Assembly: GCF_006540305.1 (NCBI RefSeq)
Contig: NZ_BJOR01000001.1
Location: forward strand, 2,356,001 to 2,420,000
Direction: 5' to 3'
DNA length: 64,000 nt
Source: Streptomyces sp. 6-11-2
Lineage (GTDB): Bacteria; Actinomycetota; Actinomycetes; Streptomycetales; Streptomycetaceae
Positions within the stretch are counted from its first letter, which is position 1, and every line of letters starts with the position of its first letter. A program made the translations under genes and the position numbers. This document shows, piece after piece, positions 23,419-31,150 of the stretch. The notes beneath the pieces are model-generated. The model was not told where the DNA came from. It searched no databases and saw nothing but the letters and a program-made list of their open reading frames with translations.

Positions 23419-24279
23419 ATGCTCAGGCTGGGCAGGCGCGAATTCGACGCGCACGAGCCGGTGATCATGGCGATCGTCAACCGGACCCCGGACTCCTTCT
23501 ACGACCAGGGCTCGACCTTCCGCGACGAGCCGGCCCTCGCGCGCGTGGAGCAGGCGGTCGCCGAGGGGGCCGCGATCATCGACATCGGCGGGGTGAAGGC
23601 CGGGCCCGGCGACGAGGTGACGGCCGAGGAGGAGGCCCGGCGGACGGTCGGCTTCGTGGCCGAGGTGCGGCGGCGGTTCCCGGACGTGGTCATCAGCGTC
23701 GACACCTGGCGGGCCGACGTCGGCGAGGCCGTGTGCGAGGCGGGTGCCGACCTGCTGAACGACGCGTGGGGCGGGGTGGACCCGCGGCTCGCCGAGGTCG
23801 CGGCGCGCTACGGCACCGGCCTGGTGTGCACGCACGCCGGCGGCGCGGAGCCCCGGACACGGCCGCACCGGGTGACGTACGACGACGTCATGGCCGACAT
23901 CCTCCGGGTCACCGTGGGGCTGGCCGAGCGGGCGGTGGCGCTCGGCGTGCCCCGGGAGTCGGTGATCATCGACCCCGGGCACGACTTCGGCAAGAACACG
24001 CGGCACAGCCTGGAGGCGACCCGGCGTCTGGGCGAGATGGTCGCGACCGGGTGGCCGGTGCTGGTGTCGCTGTCCAACAAGGACTTCGTGGGCGAGACGC
24101 TGGACAAGCCCGTGAAGGAGCGACTGGTGGGGACGCTGGCGACGACGGCTGTCTCGGCGTGGCTGGGCGCCCAGGTGTACCGGGTGCACGAGGTGGCCGA
24201 GACACGGCAGGTGCTGGACATGGTGGCGTCCATCGCGGGACACCGGCCGCCGGCCGTGGCCCGGCGCGGGCTGGCGTAG
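23419..24279 (+). CDS. Dihydropteroate synthase paralogue (FolP2-like)
   Basis: A 286-residue TIM-barrel protein of the dihydropteroate synthase family. The DHPS motif I is altered to VNRTPDSFYDQG (about 19-30), followed by IIDIGGVKAGPG (about 52-63), DTWRADVG, LLNDAWGG and the C-terminal RVHEV. The replacement of the usual NVTPDSFSDGG and of the final RVHD is shared, as I recall, with mycobacterial FolP2 (Rv1207), which was reported to lack DHPS activity. The position next to tag and the DivIVA-domain gene also fits FolP2. The true reaction is unknown. The glucosyl-3-phosphoglycerate synthase gene found between these in mycobacteria is absent here. The start has no strong ribosome site (CAGGGG before ATG). 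Confidence 0.8.
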   Translation: MLRLGRREFDAHEPVIMAIVNRTPDSFYDQGSTFRDEPALARVEQAVAEGAAIIDIGGVKAGPGDEVTAEEEARRTVGFVAEVRRRFPDVVISVDTWRADVGEAVCEAGADLLNDAWGGVDPRLAEVAARYGTGLVCTHAGGAEPRTRPHRVTYDDVMADILRVTVGLAERAVALGVPRESVIIDPGHDFGKNTRHSLEATRRLGEMVATGWPVLVSLSNKDFVGETLDKPVKERLVGTLATTAVSAWLGAQVYRVHEVAETRQVLDMVASIAGHRPPAVARRGLA

Positions 24280-24370
24280 GGCTTTCCCGCCGCCGGAGAC
24301 CCGGCGCGGGCCGGTGGGGCCGGTGGGGGCCGGGCGCACAGCGCCCCGCGCCCCGCCGTACGGGCGCGCC

Positions 24371-24595
24371 AGTGCTGTGACCGGGAAGGTCTGCCGGGAA
24401 GCTCGCGGCGTCCGGTGCCGGGGGCACCTCCCACGCCCTTCAGGCAGTGGGGGAGCATCGCAAGGCGGAGCATTGCCCGCGTACTGGATGTACTCGGGTG
24501 ATGCGACAACGCGGCGTGGGGGTACCCCCGGCCGAAGGCTGGGGGAGTGCCGTGCCGGGCGCCGCGAGCCGGTGAACCTTTCCGGTCACAGCACT
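24371..24595. mobile_element. 225-bp MITE-like element
   Basis: The ends are 20-bp inverted repeats with one mismatch: AGTGCTGTGACCGGGAAGGT at 24371 and its complement at 24576-24595. Inside, the halves continue as an imperfect palindrome (GCTCGCGGCG(T/C)CCGG in both arms), so the single strand could fold into a long hairpin. There is no transposase ORF. It lies between the convergent folP2-like and LOG genes; the last two bases of the LOG stop TAG are the first two of its right terminus. I recall near-identical segments dispersed in many Streptomyces genomes. No obvious target duplication is visible. Confidence 0.75.
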
Positions 24596-25352
24596 AGCGG
24601 CCCGCCTCCTTCGACATCAGGGCCACCGCCTCCGCCACGTCGTCCGTGACGTGGAACAGGGTGAGGTCCGCCTGGGCCGCCTTGCCCTGGGCGATCAGGG
24701 TGTTCTCCAGCCAGTCGACCAGGCCGCCCCAGTACGCGGTGCCGAAGAGGACGATCGGGAACCGGGTGACCTTCTGGGTCTGCACGAGAGTCAGGGCCTC
24801 GAAGAGCTCGTCCAGGGTGCCGAGGCCGCCGGGCAGGACGACGAAGCCCTGCGCGTACTTCACGAACATCATCTTGCGGACGAAGAAGTAGCGGAAGTTG
24901 AGGCCGATGTCGACGTAGGCGTTCAGGCCCTGCTCGAAGGGCAGTTCGATGCCCAGGCCCACCGAGACGCCGCCGGCCTCCAGCGCGCCCTTGTTCGCCG
25001 CCTCCATCGCGCCCGGACCACCGCCCGTGATCACCGCGAAGCCCGCCTCGACCAGGCCACGGCCGAGCCGCACCCCCGCGTCGTACTCCGGCGAGTCCAC
25101 CGCCGTCCGTGCGGAGCCGAACACACTGATGGCGGGCGGGAGTTCGGCGAGCGTGCCGAAGCCCTCGATGAATTCCGACTGGATGCGCAGGACGCGCCAG
25201 GGGTCCGTGTGGACCCAGTCCGTGGGGGCGCGCTCGTCCAGCAGCCGCTGGTCCGTGGTGCTCGCCTGGACCTGGCCACGCCGCCGGAGGACCGGTCCGA
25301 GTCGCTGCTCCTCCGGTGGCTGCTTCTTGCCCTCGGGATTGCCTGTTGGCAT
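24594..25352 (-). CDS. LOG-family protein (TIGR00730)
   Basis: A 252-residue lysine-decarboxylase-like (LOG) protein. The signature PGGLGTLDE is at about 163-171, with ITGGGPGAMEAANKGA near 103-118 and the paired Arg in NFRYFFVRKMMF. LOG enzymes release cytokinin-like bases by phosphoribohydrolysis of nucleoside 5'-monophosphates; the bacterial role may be nucleotide salvage. The N-terminal 45 residues (polar) precede the fold. GGAGG lies eight bases before the ATG. The stop codon overlaps the end of the MITE-like element. Confidence 0.87.
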   Translation of the reverse strand: MPTGNPEGKKQPPEEQRLGPVLRRRGQVQASTTDQRLLDERAPTDWVHTDPWRVLRIQSEFIEGFGTLAELPPAISVFGSARTAVDSPEYDAGVRLGRGLVEAGFAVITGGGPGAMEAANKGALEAGGVSVGLGIELPFEQGLNAYVDIGLNFRYFFVRKMMFVKYAQGFVVLPGGLGTLDELFEALTLVQTQKVTRFPIVLFGTAYWGGLVDWLENTLIAQGKAAQADLTLFHVTDDVAEAVALMSKEAGR

Positions 25353-25450
25353 GTGCGCTCCCTCCGTGTGCGTGACGTTCCACCTCAGCGTAGATCCGCG
25401 GGGGTTACGAGAGGGGGACGTCGGTATGTCCGCCGTGAAGCGCCGTGCGG

Positions 25451-25510
25451 ACGCCTGTGGCGGCGGTCGGACACCCGTGGCGGCGGTCGGACGCCCGTTG
25501 CGGCGGTCAG
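25451..25510. repeat. Three 20-bp tandem repeats at the dapE 3' end
   Basis: The unit ACGCCTGTGGCGGCGGTCGG recurs as ACACCCGTGGCGGCGGTCGG and ACGCCCGTTGCGGCGGTCAG. The last unit contains the dapE stop codon. Confidence 0.8.
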
Positions 25511-26586
25511 TCCGTCAGCCAGGCCCGCAGTCGCTCCTCGCCTGCGAGGATCTTGGCCGTCTCCACCCGCTCGTCGCGCTTGTGCGCCAAGTGGGGGTTG
25601 CCGGGGCCGTAGTTGACGGCGGGGATGCCCAGCGCCGAGAAACGCGAGACGTCCGTCCAGCCGTACTTCGGGCGCGCGGTGCCGCCGACCGCCTCGATGA
25701 ACGCGGCCGCGGCCGGGTGGTTCAGCCCCGGCAGGGCGCCGCCGCTGTGGTCGTCGATCACGAACTCCTCCACCCCGCAGTCCGCGAACACCTCGCGGAC
25801 GTGGGCGACGGCCTCCTCCTCGGTGCGGTCCGGGGCGTAGCGGAAGTTGACCGTGACTACGCACTCGTCGGGGATGACGTTGCCCGCCACCCCGCCGGAG
25901 ACGCCGACCGCGTTGAGGCCCTCGCGGTACTCCAGGCCGTCGATGACCGGATAGCGCGGCTGGTATTCGGCGAGCCGCCGCAGGATCGGCGCGGCGGCGT
26001 GGATGGCGTTGGAACCCATCCAGCCGCGCGCCGAATGGGCCCGCTCGCCCGTGGTCCTCAGCAGCACCCGCAGCGTGCCCTGGCAGCCGCCCTCGACCTC
26101 GCCGTCGGAGGGTTCGAGCAGCACGGCGAAGTCGCCGGCCAGCCACTCCGGGTGCGCCTCGGCGACGTGCTTGAGGCCGTTCAGCTCGGCGGCGACCTCC
26201 TCGTTGTCGTAGAAGACGAAGGTCAGGTCGCGGTTGGGGGCGGGGACCGTGGCCGCGACGCGCAGCTGGACCGCCACGCCGGACTTCATGTCGCAGGTGC
26301 CGCAGCCCCACAGCACGCCGTCCTCGTCGAGCCGCGAGGGGACGTTTCCGGCGATCGGGACCGTGTCGATGTGGCCGGCCAGGATCACCCGCTGCGCGCG
26401 CCCGAGGTTCGTGCGGGCGACGACGTTGTTGCCGAAGCGGTCGACCGTCAGGTGCGGCAGGGCGCGCAGGGCGGCCTCGATCGCGTCGGCCAGCGGCTTC
26501 TCGGTGCCGCTCTCCGAGGGGAAGTCGACGAGTCGCGCGGTCAGGCGTGCGGCGTCCAGCGTGAGGTCAAGCGGGTTATCGGCCAT
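25507..26586 (-). CDS. dapE: Succinyl-diaminopimelate desuccinylase
   Basis: A 359-residue M20-family metallopeptidase. Zinc ligands are in place: His72 and Asp74 (GHIDTVP), Asp99 (CGTCDMKSG), the base Glu129 and ligand Glu130 (YDNEE), and the last His near 333 (NPHLAHKRDE). The lid/dimer domain fills about 165-275. Together with succinyl-DAP transaminase (also in this window) it makes L,L-diaminopimelate for lysine and peptidoglycan in the cytosol. The start has TAGGGT seven bases upstream on the minus strand and no ribosome site: a likely leaderless mRNA. Divergent from the next gene. Confidence 0.93.
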   Translation of the reverse strand: MADNPLDLTLDAARLTARLVDFPSESGTEKPLADAIEAALRALPHLTVDRFGNNVVARTNLGRAQRVILAGHIDTVPIAGNVPSRLDEDGVLWGCGTCDMKSGVAVQLRVAATVPAPNRDLTFVFYDNEEVAAELNGLKHVAEAHPEWLAGDFAVLLEPSDGEVEGGCQGTLRVLLRTTGERAHSARGWMGSNAIHAAAPILRRLAEYQPRYPVIDGLEYREGLNAVGVSGGVAGNVIPDECVVTVNFRYAPDRTEEEAVAHVREVFADCGVEEFVIDDHSGGALPGLNHPAAAAFIEAVGGTARPKYGWTDVSRFSALGIPAVNYGPGNPHLAHKRDERVETAKILAGEERLRAWLTD

Positions 26587-26593
26587 GCGGTCG

Positions 26594-26674
26594 ACCCTAA
26601 CCCGGCGAACCGCCCGTACGTCGCCGCGCGTTGTTCACACCTGCCTCATGCGTCCCGCCGGCCTCCAGTACCTT
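26594..26674. promoter_or_regulatory. Divergent leaderless promoters (dapE / 26681 gene)
   Basis: TAGGGT on the minus strand (26594-26599) is 7 bases before the dapE ATG, and TACCTT on the plus strand (26669-26674) is 6 bases before GTG 26681. The 94-base gap therefore holds both promoters back to back. Confidence 0.55.
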
Positions 26675-26680
26675 GTAGGC

Positions 26681-27658
26681 GTGCCGCACCCTCCCCCCTC
26701 ATCCAAGCGTCGTGGCCGCCTCCTCCGGTTCGGGGCGGCCGTCGTGGTCCTTCTCGGGCTCGCGGGCTACCTCTCGGTGCAGTACCTCACCGGAGGCACC
26801 GGAGGCCCGGGCTGCGAGGTCGTCTCCGGCAAGGGCGACGGCGCGTCGTACCGGTTCACACCGGAGCAGGCGGTGAACGCGGCGACGATCGCGGCCGTCG
26901 GCACCGGGCGCGGCATGCCCGAGCGGGCGGTGACCATCGCACTGGCCACCGCCCTCCAGGAGTCCGCCCTGCGCAACATCGACTTCGGCGACCGGGACTC
27001 CCTCGGCCTGTTCCAGCAGCGGCCCTCGCAGGGCTGGGGCACGCCGGAGGAGATCATGGACCCGGCCTACTCGGCGGGGATCTTCTACGAGCACCTGAAC
27101 AAGGTCCCCGGCTACACGCGGCTGCCGCTGACCGTGGCCGCACAGCGCGTGCAGCGCAGCGGATTCCCGCAGGCGTACGCCAAGCACGAGCCGGACGCGA
27201 CGCTGCTCGCCGCCGCGCTCACCGGGCGCTCCGGGGCCACGCTGGCCTGCCGGGGCCGCCCGGGTCCCACCCGGACCAGCGGACCCGACGCGGTGCGTGC
27301 CGCGCTCGTACGGGACTTCGGCCGGGACGTGGTGCAGGAGGCGGGCGCGGAGGTCGGCGGCAAGCCGTCGCCGACGCCCACCCCGAGCCAGGCCGCGAGC
27401 GGGGACGGGCGGACCGTGACGGTGCCCGTGCCCGACGACACGGCCGCCGCCGGGCGCGGCGCGCGGCAGCGCGGCTGGCAGCTGGCGCACTGGGCGGTGG
27501 CCAACGCCTCCGCGCTGCACATCGAGCAGGTCTCCTACGGCGGCTGGCAGTGGACGGCCGGGATGACCGACAGCCGGTGGCGGACGGCGCAGACACGGGG
27601 TGCCGCCGGAGCGGAGCGGGCGGCGGGCTCGGTCCTCATCACCACGACCGGGCGTTAG
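26681..27658 (+). CDS. Membrane-anchored extracellular protein, unknown function
   Basis: A 325-residue protein with a basic N-terminus and one membrane segment (FGAAVVVLLGLAGYLSVQYL, about 16-35), the rest outside. Residues 55-160 resemble a lysozyme-like/helical domain often annotated as a 'heavy metal transporter' in Streptomyces: ATALQESALRNIDFGDRDSLGLFQQRP with its catalytic-like Glu in QESALRN. The Q-E-S and GLFQ motifs are those of transglycosylase-like folds, so a cell-wall hydrolase is more likely than a transporter. A Pro/Thr-rich linker (about 230-250) and a C-terminal domain follow. GTG 26681 follows TACCTT by six bases (leaderless). Confidence 0.75.
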   Translation: MPHPPPSSKRRGRLLRFGAAVVVLLGLAGYLSVQYLTGGTGGPGCEVVSGKGDGASYRFTPEQAVNAATIAAVGTGRGMPERAVTIALATALQESALRNIDFGDRDSLGLFQQRPSQGWGTPEEIMDPAYSAGIFYEHLNKVPGYTRLPLTVAAQRVQRSGFPQAYAKHEPDATLLAAALTGRSGATLACRGRPGPTRTSGPDAVRAALVRDFGRDVVQEAGAEVGGKPSPTPTPSQAASGDGRTVTVPVPDDTAAAGRGARQRGWQLAHWAVANASALHIEQVSYGGWQWTAGMTDSRWRTAQTRGAAGAERAAGSVLITTTGR

Positions 27659-27686
27659 TACGGGTCCTCACCCCGACGTGTCATCC

Positions 27687-27740
27687 CTCCCAAGGGCGCC
27701 GGAGCCCTTGGGAGCAAGGGCGGCAAGGGGTTTTGCCGCC
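27687..27740 (+). terminator. Two tandem hairpins
   Basis: CTCCCAAGGG pairs with CCCTTGGGAG (27687-27714), then GGCGGCAA with TTGCCGCC (27719-27740). Both are perfect. Together they end transcription of the preceding gene. Confidence 0.8.
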
Positions 27741-27766
27741 GCCCCCCGGCGAGCACCGAGTGCCCT

Positions 27767-27794
27767 TTGTCCGGTTTTACGCGTACCCGATAAT
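27767..27794 (+). promoter_or_regulatory. Vegetative-type promoter
   Basis: TTGTCC (27767-27772) and GATAAT (27789-27794), 16-base spacer, in an AT-rich patch about 95 bases before the next start. Confidence 0.5.
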
Positions 27795-27889
27795 GCGACG
27801 CGTTACCAACTCTTTACGTTGGCCCGCCGCAACCTTCGCGGACTTCGAGCGGTAGTCAGAGCGTCCGTTCCCTCCGTCGAAGGAGCAAC

Positions 27890-28261
27890 ATGTCCCTCCC
27901 CCTGACCCGCCGGATCGCCCGTGCCGCGCTGCTCCTCGCTGCGGGAGCGGCCGCCGGGGTCGGTGCGGCCGGAGCCGCGAGCGCTGCCCCCGAGCTGCCG
28001 GCCGCCCCGAACCTCGGCGGGCTGACCGCCCTGGACGGGGCGAGCGTCGGCAACACCGTGGACGGCGCCGCGCAGCACGTCGCCGGGGTCGCGGGCGACA
28101 CCGGTGGCAAGGTCGTGAAGCAGGCGACGCCGACGGCGCGGAAGGCGGCGGGCGACGCGGCGGGGTCCGCCGGAGGTCTCCTCGGCGGCGCCACGAACAA
28201 GGCGGCCAAGGGCGGGCTGCCGGCACAGTCCCTGCCGGTCCCCGGTCTGCCTCTCGGCTGA
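27890..28261 (+). CDS. Small secreted protein, 123 aa
   Basis: A 123-residue exported protein. The signal peptide (RRIARAALLLAAGAAAGVGAAGAASAA, cleavage after about 31) is clear. The mature 90 residues are low in complexity: repeated Gly/Ala/Pro segments such as APNLGGLTALDG and GGLLGGATNKAAKGGL, with a Pro-rich end. There are no cysteines. No enzyme motif is seen. GAAGGAG lies six bases before ATG. Terminators flank the unit, so it is a single-gene transcript. Function unknown. Confidence 0.75.
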   Translation: MSLPLTRRIARAALLLAAGAAAGVGAAGAASAAPELPAAPNLGGLTALDGASVGNTVDGAAQHVAGVAGDTGGKVVKQATPTARKAAGDAAGSAGGLLGGATNKAAKGGLPAQSLPVPGLPLG

Positions 28262-28276
28262 GCGCCCCTCGAACGA

Positions 28277-28314
28277 CCGACGGGGTCCGGGGTCTTCTCC
28301 CCGGACCCCGTCGG
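28277..28314. terminator. Strong bidirectional terminator
   Basis: A perfect 16-bp stem (CCGACGGGGTCCGGGG / CCCCGGACCCCGTCGG) around a 6-base loop between convergent genes. Confidence 0.92.
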
Positions 28315-28360
28315 CGTGCGGAGCCCGTCCGCGCGTGGACGCGGGTACGGCCGTCGCGGA

Positions 28361-29482
28361 CTACGCGGCCAGGCGCTCCACCGCGGCGCGGACCCGCTCG
28401 TCCGTGGCCGTCAGCGCGACGCGTACGAAGTCCGCGCCCGCCGGGCCGTAGAAGTCGCCGGGGGCGACCAGGATGCCTCGTTCGGCGAGGTGGGCGACCG
28501 TGGTCCAGCAGGACTCGTCGCGGGTGGCCCACAGGTAGAGGCTCGCCTCGCTGTGCTCGATGCGGAAACCGTGGGCGAGGAGGGCCCGGCGCAGGTCCGT
28601 GCGGCGGGCGGCATAGCGCTCGCGCTGCTCGCGGACGTGGGTGTCGTCGCCGAGCGCGGCCACGACCGCCGCCTGCGTCGGCGCCGAGGTCATCATGCCG
28701 CCGTGCTTGCGGATCTCCAGCAGAGGGCCGAGGACGGCCGGGTCGCCGGCCAGGAAGGCGGCGCGGTAGCCGGCCAGGTTCGAGCGCTTGGACAGCGAGT
28801 GGACCGCGACGATGCCCTCGTACGAGCCGCCGTTCACGTCCGGGTGCAGGACCGAGACCGGGTCCGCCTCCCAGCCCAGCTCCAGATAGCACTCGTCGGA
28901 GAAGACCAGCACGCCGTGCTCGCGGGCCCAGGCGACGACCCTCCTCAGCTCCTCCTTGGGCAGCACCTGGCCCGTGGGGTTGGAGGGCGAGTTCAGCCAC
29001 AGCAGCTTCAGGCCCGCCGGGTCCAGCTCCGTGGGGCCCGGTACGCCGGTGCCCGGTGTCGCCGAGTAGACGAGGTGCTCGGCGCCGGCCAGGCGGGCGC
29101 CGACCTCGTAGGTCGGGTAGGCCAGGCGCGGGTAGGCGACCTTGTCGCCGGGGCCGAGGCCCAGTTGGGTGGGGAGCCAGGCGACCAGTTCCTTGGAGCC
29201 CACGATCGGCAGGACGTGCCGGTGGGTGACGCCCCGCGCGCCGAGGCGGCGCTCGACCCAGCCGGTGATCGCGTCACGCAGTTCGGGCGTGCCCCACACC
29301 GTCGGGTAGCCCGGGGAGTCCGCGGCCGCGATCAGCGCCTTCTGGATCAGGTCGGGGACCGGGTCCACCGGGGTGCCGACCGACAGGTCGACGATGCCGT
29401 CCGGATGGGCTGCGGCCGTCTTCTTGTACGGCTCCAGCTTGTCCCAGGGAAAGGCGGGGAGCCGGTCGGAGAGTGCGGACAC
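28361..29482 (-). CDS. dapC: Succinyldiaminopimelate transaminase
   Basis: A 373-residue fold-type I PLP aminotransferase. PLP-site motifs: PTVWGTPELRDAI (about 56-68), SNPTGQ (about 150), FSDECYLEL (about 178) and the lysine in HSLSKRSNLAGYR (about 210). It matches the actinobacterial DapC group, which makes N-succinyl-L,L-DAP; DapE, in this window, then hydrolyses it. GTG 29482 is chosen by family length (starts VSALSDRLPAFPWDKLEPYK); GTG 29497 adds five residues and neither has a strong ribosome site. Ferredoxin is 100 bases upstream on the same strand, probably co-transcribed. Confidence 0.88.
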   Translation of the reverse strand: MSALSDRLPAFPWDKLEPYKKTAAAHPDGIVDLSVGTPVDPVPDLIQKALIAAADSPGYPTVWGTPELRDAITGWVERRLGARGVTHRHVLPIVGSKELVAWLPTQLGLGPGDKVAYPRLAYPTYEVGARLAGAEHLVYSATPGTGVPGPTELDPAGLKLLWLNSPSNPTGQVLPKEELRRVVAWAREHGVLVFSDECYLELGWEADPVSVLHPDVNGGSYEGIVAVHSLSKRSNLAGYRAAFLAGDPAVLGPLLEIRKHGGMMTSAPTQAAVVAALGDDTHVREQRERYAARRTDLRRALLAHGFRIEHSEASLYLWATRDESCWTTVAHLAERGILVAPGDFYGPAGADFVRVALTATDERVRAAVERLAA

Positions 29483-29595
29483 GGGGATCAGGCTCACTTT
29501 CTGGTCCGGGAAACGCCTCGGTCCCGTGCGGCGGGCGGAGCGCTGGAGTGCGATCAGGCCGTACGGGACCGAGGCGGCGCGAAGGCGGGCCGCTC

Positions 29596-29916
29596 TTACT
29601 GGTTCTGCGGCGGCAGCGCGGCGATGATGGGGTGGTCGCGCTCGATCAGCCCCAGCTTGCTGGCGCCACCGGGAGAGCCGAGCTCGTCGAAGAACTCGAC
29701 GTTGGCCTTGTAGTAGTCCTTCCACTCCTCGGGAGTGTCGTCCTCGTAGAAGATCGCCTCGACCGGGCAGACCGGTTCACAGGCTCCGCAGTCGACGCAT
29801 TCGTCCGGGTGGATGTACAAGGACCGCTGGCCCTCGTAGATGCAGTCGACCGGGCACTCCTCGATGCACGCCTTGTCCTTGACGTCGACACAAGGCTGCG
29901 CGATGACGTAGGTCAC
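29596..29916 (-). CDS. fdxA: 7Fe ferredoxin (3Fe-4S/4Fe-4S)
   Basis: A 106-residue bacterial ferredoxin. Cysteines fit a seven-iron protein: Cys9, 17 and 50 for the 3Fe-4S cluster, Cys21 spare or bound, and Cys40, 43, 46 with Cys25 for the 4Fe-4S cluster (CVDCGACEPVCPVEAI). The acidic C-terminal extension (EEWKDYYKANVEFF) is typical of the actinobacterial form. It carries electrons for P450s or reductases in the cytosol. GAGGAGG is nine bases before GTG 29916. The gene is followed by dapC, matching the fdxC-aminotransferase pair of mycobacteria from memory. Confidence 0.93.
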   Translation of the reverse strand: MTYVIAQPCVDVKDKACIEECPVDCIYEGQRSLYIHPDECVDCGACEPVCPVEAIFYEDDTPEEWKDYYKANVEFFDELGSPGGASKLGLIERDHPIIAALPPQNQ

Positions 29917-30056
29917 GCTGTCGTTCCTCCTCGATAGGGCGCTGGCGGGCCTCCACAGGCTCCGCCGCCTGGCGCGCGGGAGCGCGGCGTCGTCGATGCC
30001 CGCCCCTAGTATCTCCGTTCCGGGGCATGATCCGAACAGGAGGGGTGAACAGACCT

Positions 30057-31142
30057 GTGGAAATATCGGCTTCAGGACGCCTCGAGGTCCGAATCACCGC
30101 TGCTGACGTGGGCAAACGGGTCTCCATACGGCGCTTGAGCGAACCTGGCGCGCGGGGTGAGAAGTTCACCGACACGGTCGGAGTTCTCACATCATGGGAC
30201 CACGGTGTGCTGCTGATCACACGAAAGAGTGGCGAGACCGTGCGGATCGCGGAGTCCTCCCTGGTCGCGGGCAAGGTCGTACCGGCCGCACCGGCCCGGC
30301 GGCGGGGCCCGGCGGCCACGTACGAGGAGCTCGCGCGCGTGGCTGCGCGGGCCTGGCGGCCGGTGGAGAGCGAGCCGTTGGGCGAGTGGGAACTCCGGGC
30401 GGCCGCGGGATTCACCCGCCGCGCCAACTCGGTGCTGCCGCTCGGCGATCCCGGACTTCCACTCGACGCGGCCCTGGCCGTCGTACGACGCTGGTACGGC
30501 GAGCGCGGCCTGCCCGCGTACATCCAGACGGCCACCGGCGCCGACGGCACGCAGGAACTGCTGTGCGCGGAGCTGGAACGGCGGGGCTGGGTGCGCGAGG
30601 TGACCGCCGAGCTGTGGATCGGGGCGCTCGCGCCGGTCGCCGACCGGGCCGAGGGCTCCGGGGTCGTGCTGTCCCGCACGGCCGACGAGGCGTGGCTTGC
30701 GCGGTACCAGCGCAAGGGGGTGAGCGAGGTGGCCCTGAAGGTGCTCGGCAGCGGGCCGTCGGTGTGGTTCGCGACGGTTCCCGGTGAGGGCGCTGTCCCC
30801 GCGGCGATCGGACGGTGCGTCGTCGACGGCCGCTGGGCGTCCTTCGCCGCCGTCGAGGTGGATCCGGCGCTGCGGCGACGGGGGCTCGCCACCACCGTGC
30901 TCGCCGCGCTCGCTCGCAGGGCCCTCGACGAGGGCGCGTCGGCGGCCTGGCTCCAGGTCGAGAGCGACAACGCCGCGGCGCGGGCGCTGTACGCCGGAAT
31001 GGGCTTCGGCGCGCACCACGCGTACCACCACTACCGCGCCCCGGAATCCGGCGACGGCGGCCACCCGCGGCCGTCACGGGCGGAGTCCGCGCCGGGGCTC
31101 CCGTCGGGGCCCCCGCGAAACTCCGGCGCTCGTCCGTCGTAG
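30057..31142 (+). CDS. GNAT-family N-acetyltransferase with SH3-like N-terminus
   Basis: A 361-residue protein. Residues 1-75 form a small beta-rich module (EVRITAADVGKRVSIRRL, DTVGVLTSW, VLLITRKSGETVRI). After an Arg-rich linker comes a GNAT region (about 110-335). The acetyl-CoA loop is RRRGLATTVLAALARRA (about 272-288) and the last motif is NAAARALYAGMGF. The domain order with an N-terminal barrel is like actinobacterial 'histone acetyltransferase HPA2' annotations. Substrate unknown. GTG 30057 is preferred by domain start; ATG 30027 and GTG 30045 are alternatives around AGGAGGGG. The Ser/Pro/Gly tail is disordered. Confidence 0.78.
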   Translation: MEISASGRLEVRITAADVGKRVSIRRLSEPGARGEKFTDTVGVLTSWDHGVLLITRKSGETVRIAESSLVAGKVVPAAPARRRGPAATYEELARVAARAWRPVESEPLGEWELRAAAGFTRRANSVLPLGDPGLPLDAALAVVRRWYGERGLPAYIQTATGADGTQELLCAELERRGWVREVTAELWIGALAPVADRAEGSGVVLSRTADEAWLARYQRKGVSEVALKVLGSGPSVWFATVPGEGAVPAAIGRCVVDGRWASFAAVEVDPALRRRGLATTVLAALARRALDEGASAAWLQVESDNAAARALYAGMGFGAHHAYHHYRAPESGDGGHPRPSRAESAPGLPSGPPRNSGARPS

Positions 31143-31150
31143 GGATCGTC

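Noticed and set aside
28361..29725. 454-codon form of the DapC frame
   Set aside because: The extra N-terminal residues overlap the ferredoxin gene and are Arg/Ala-rich shadow sequence; the family starts near GTG 29482.
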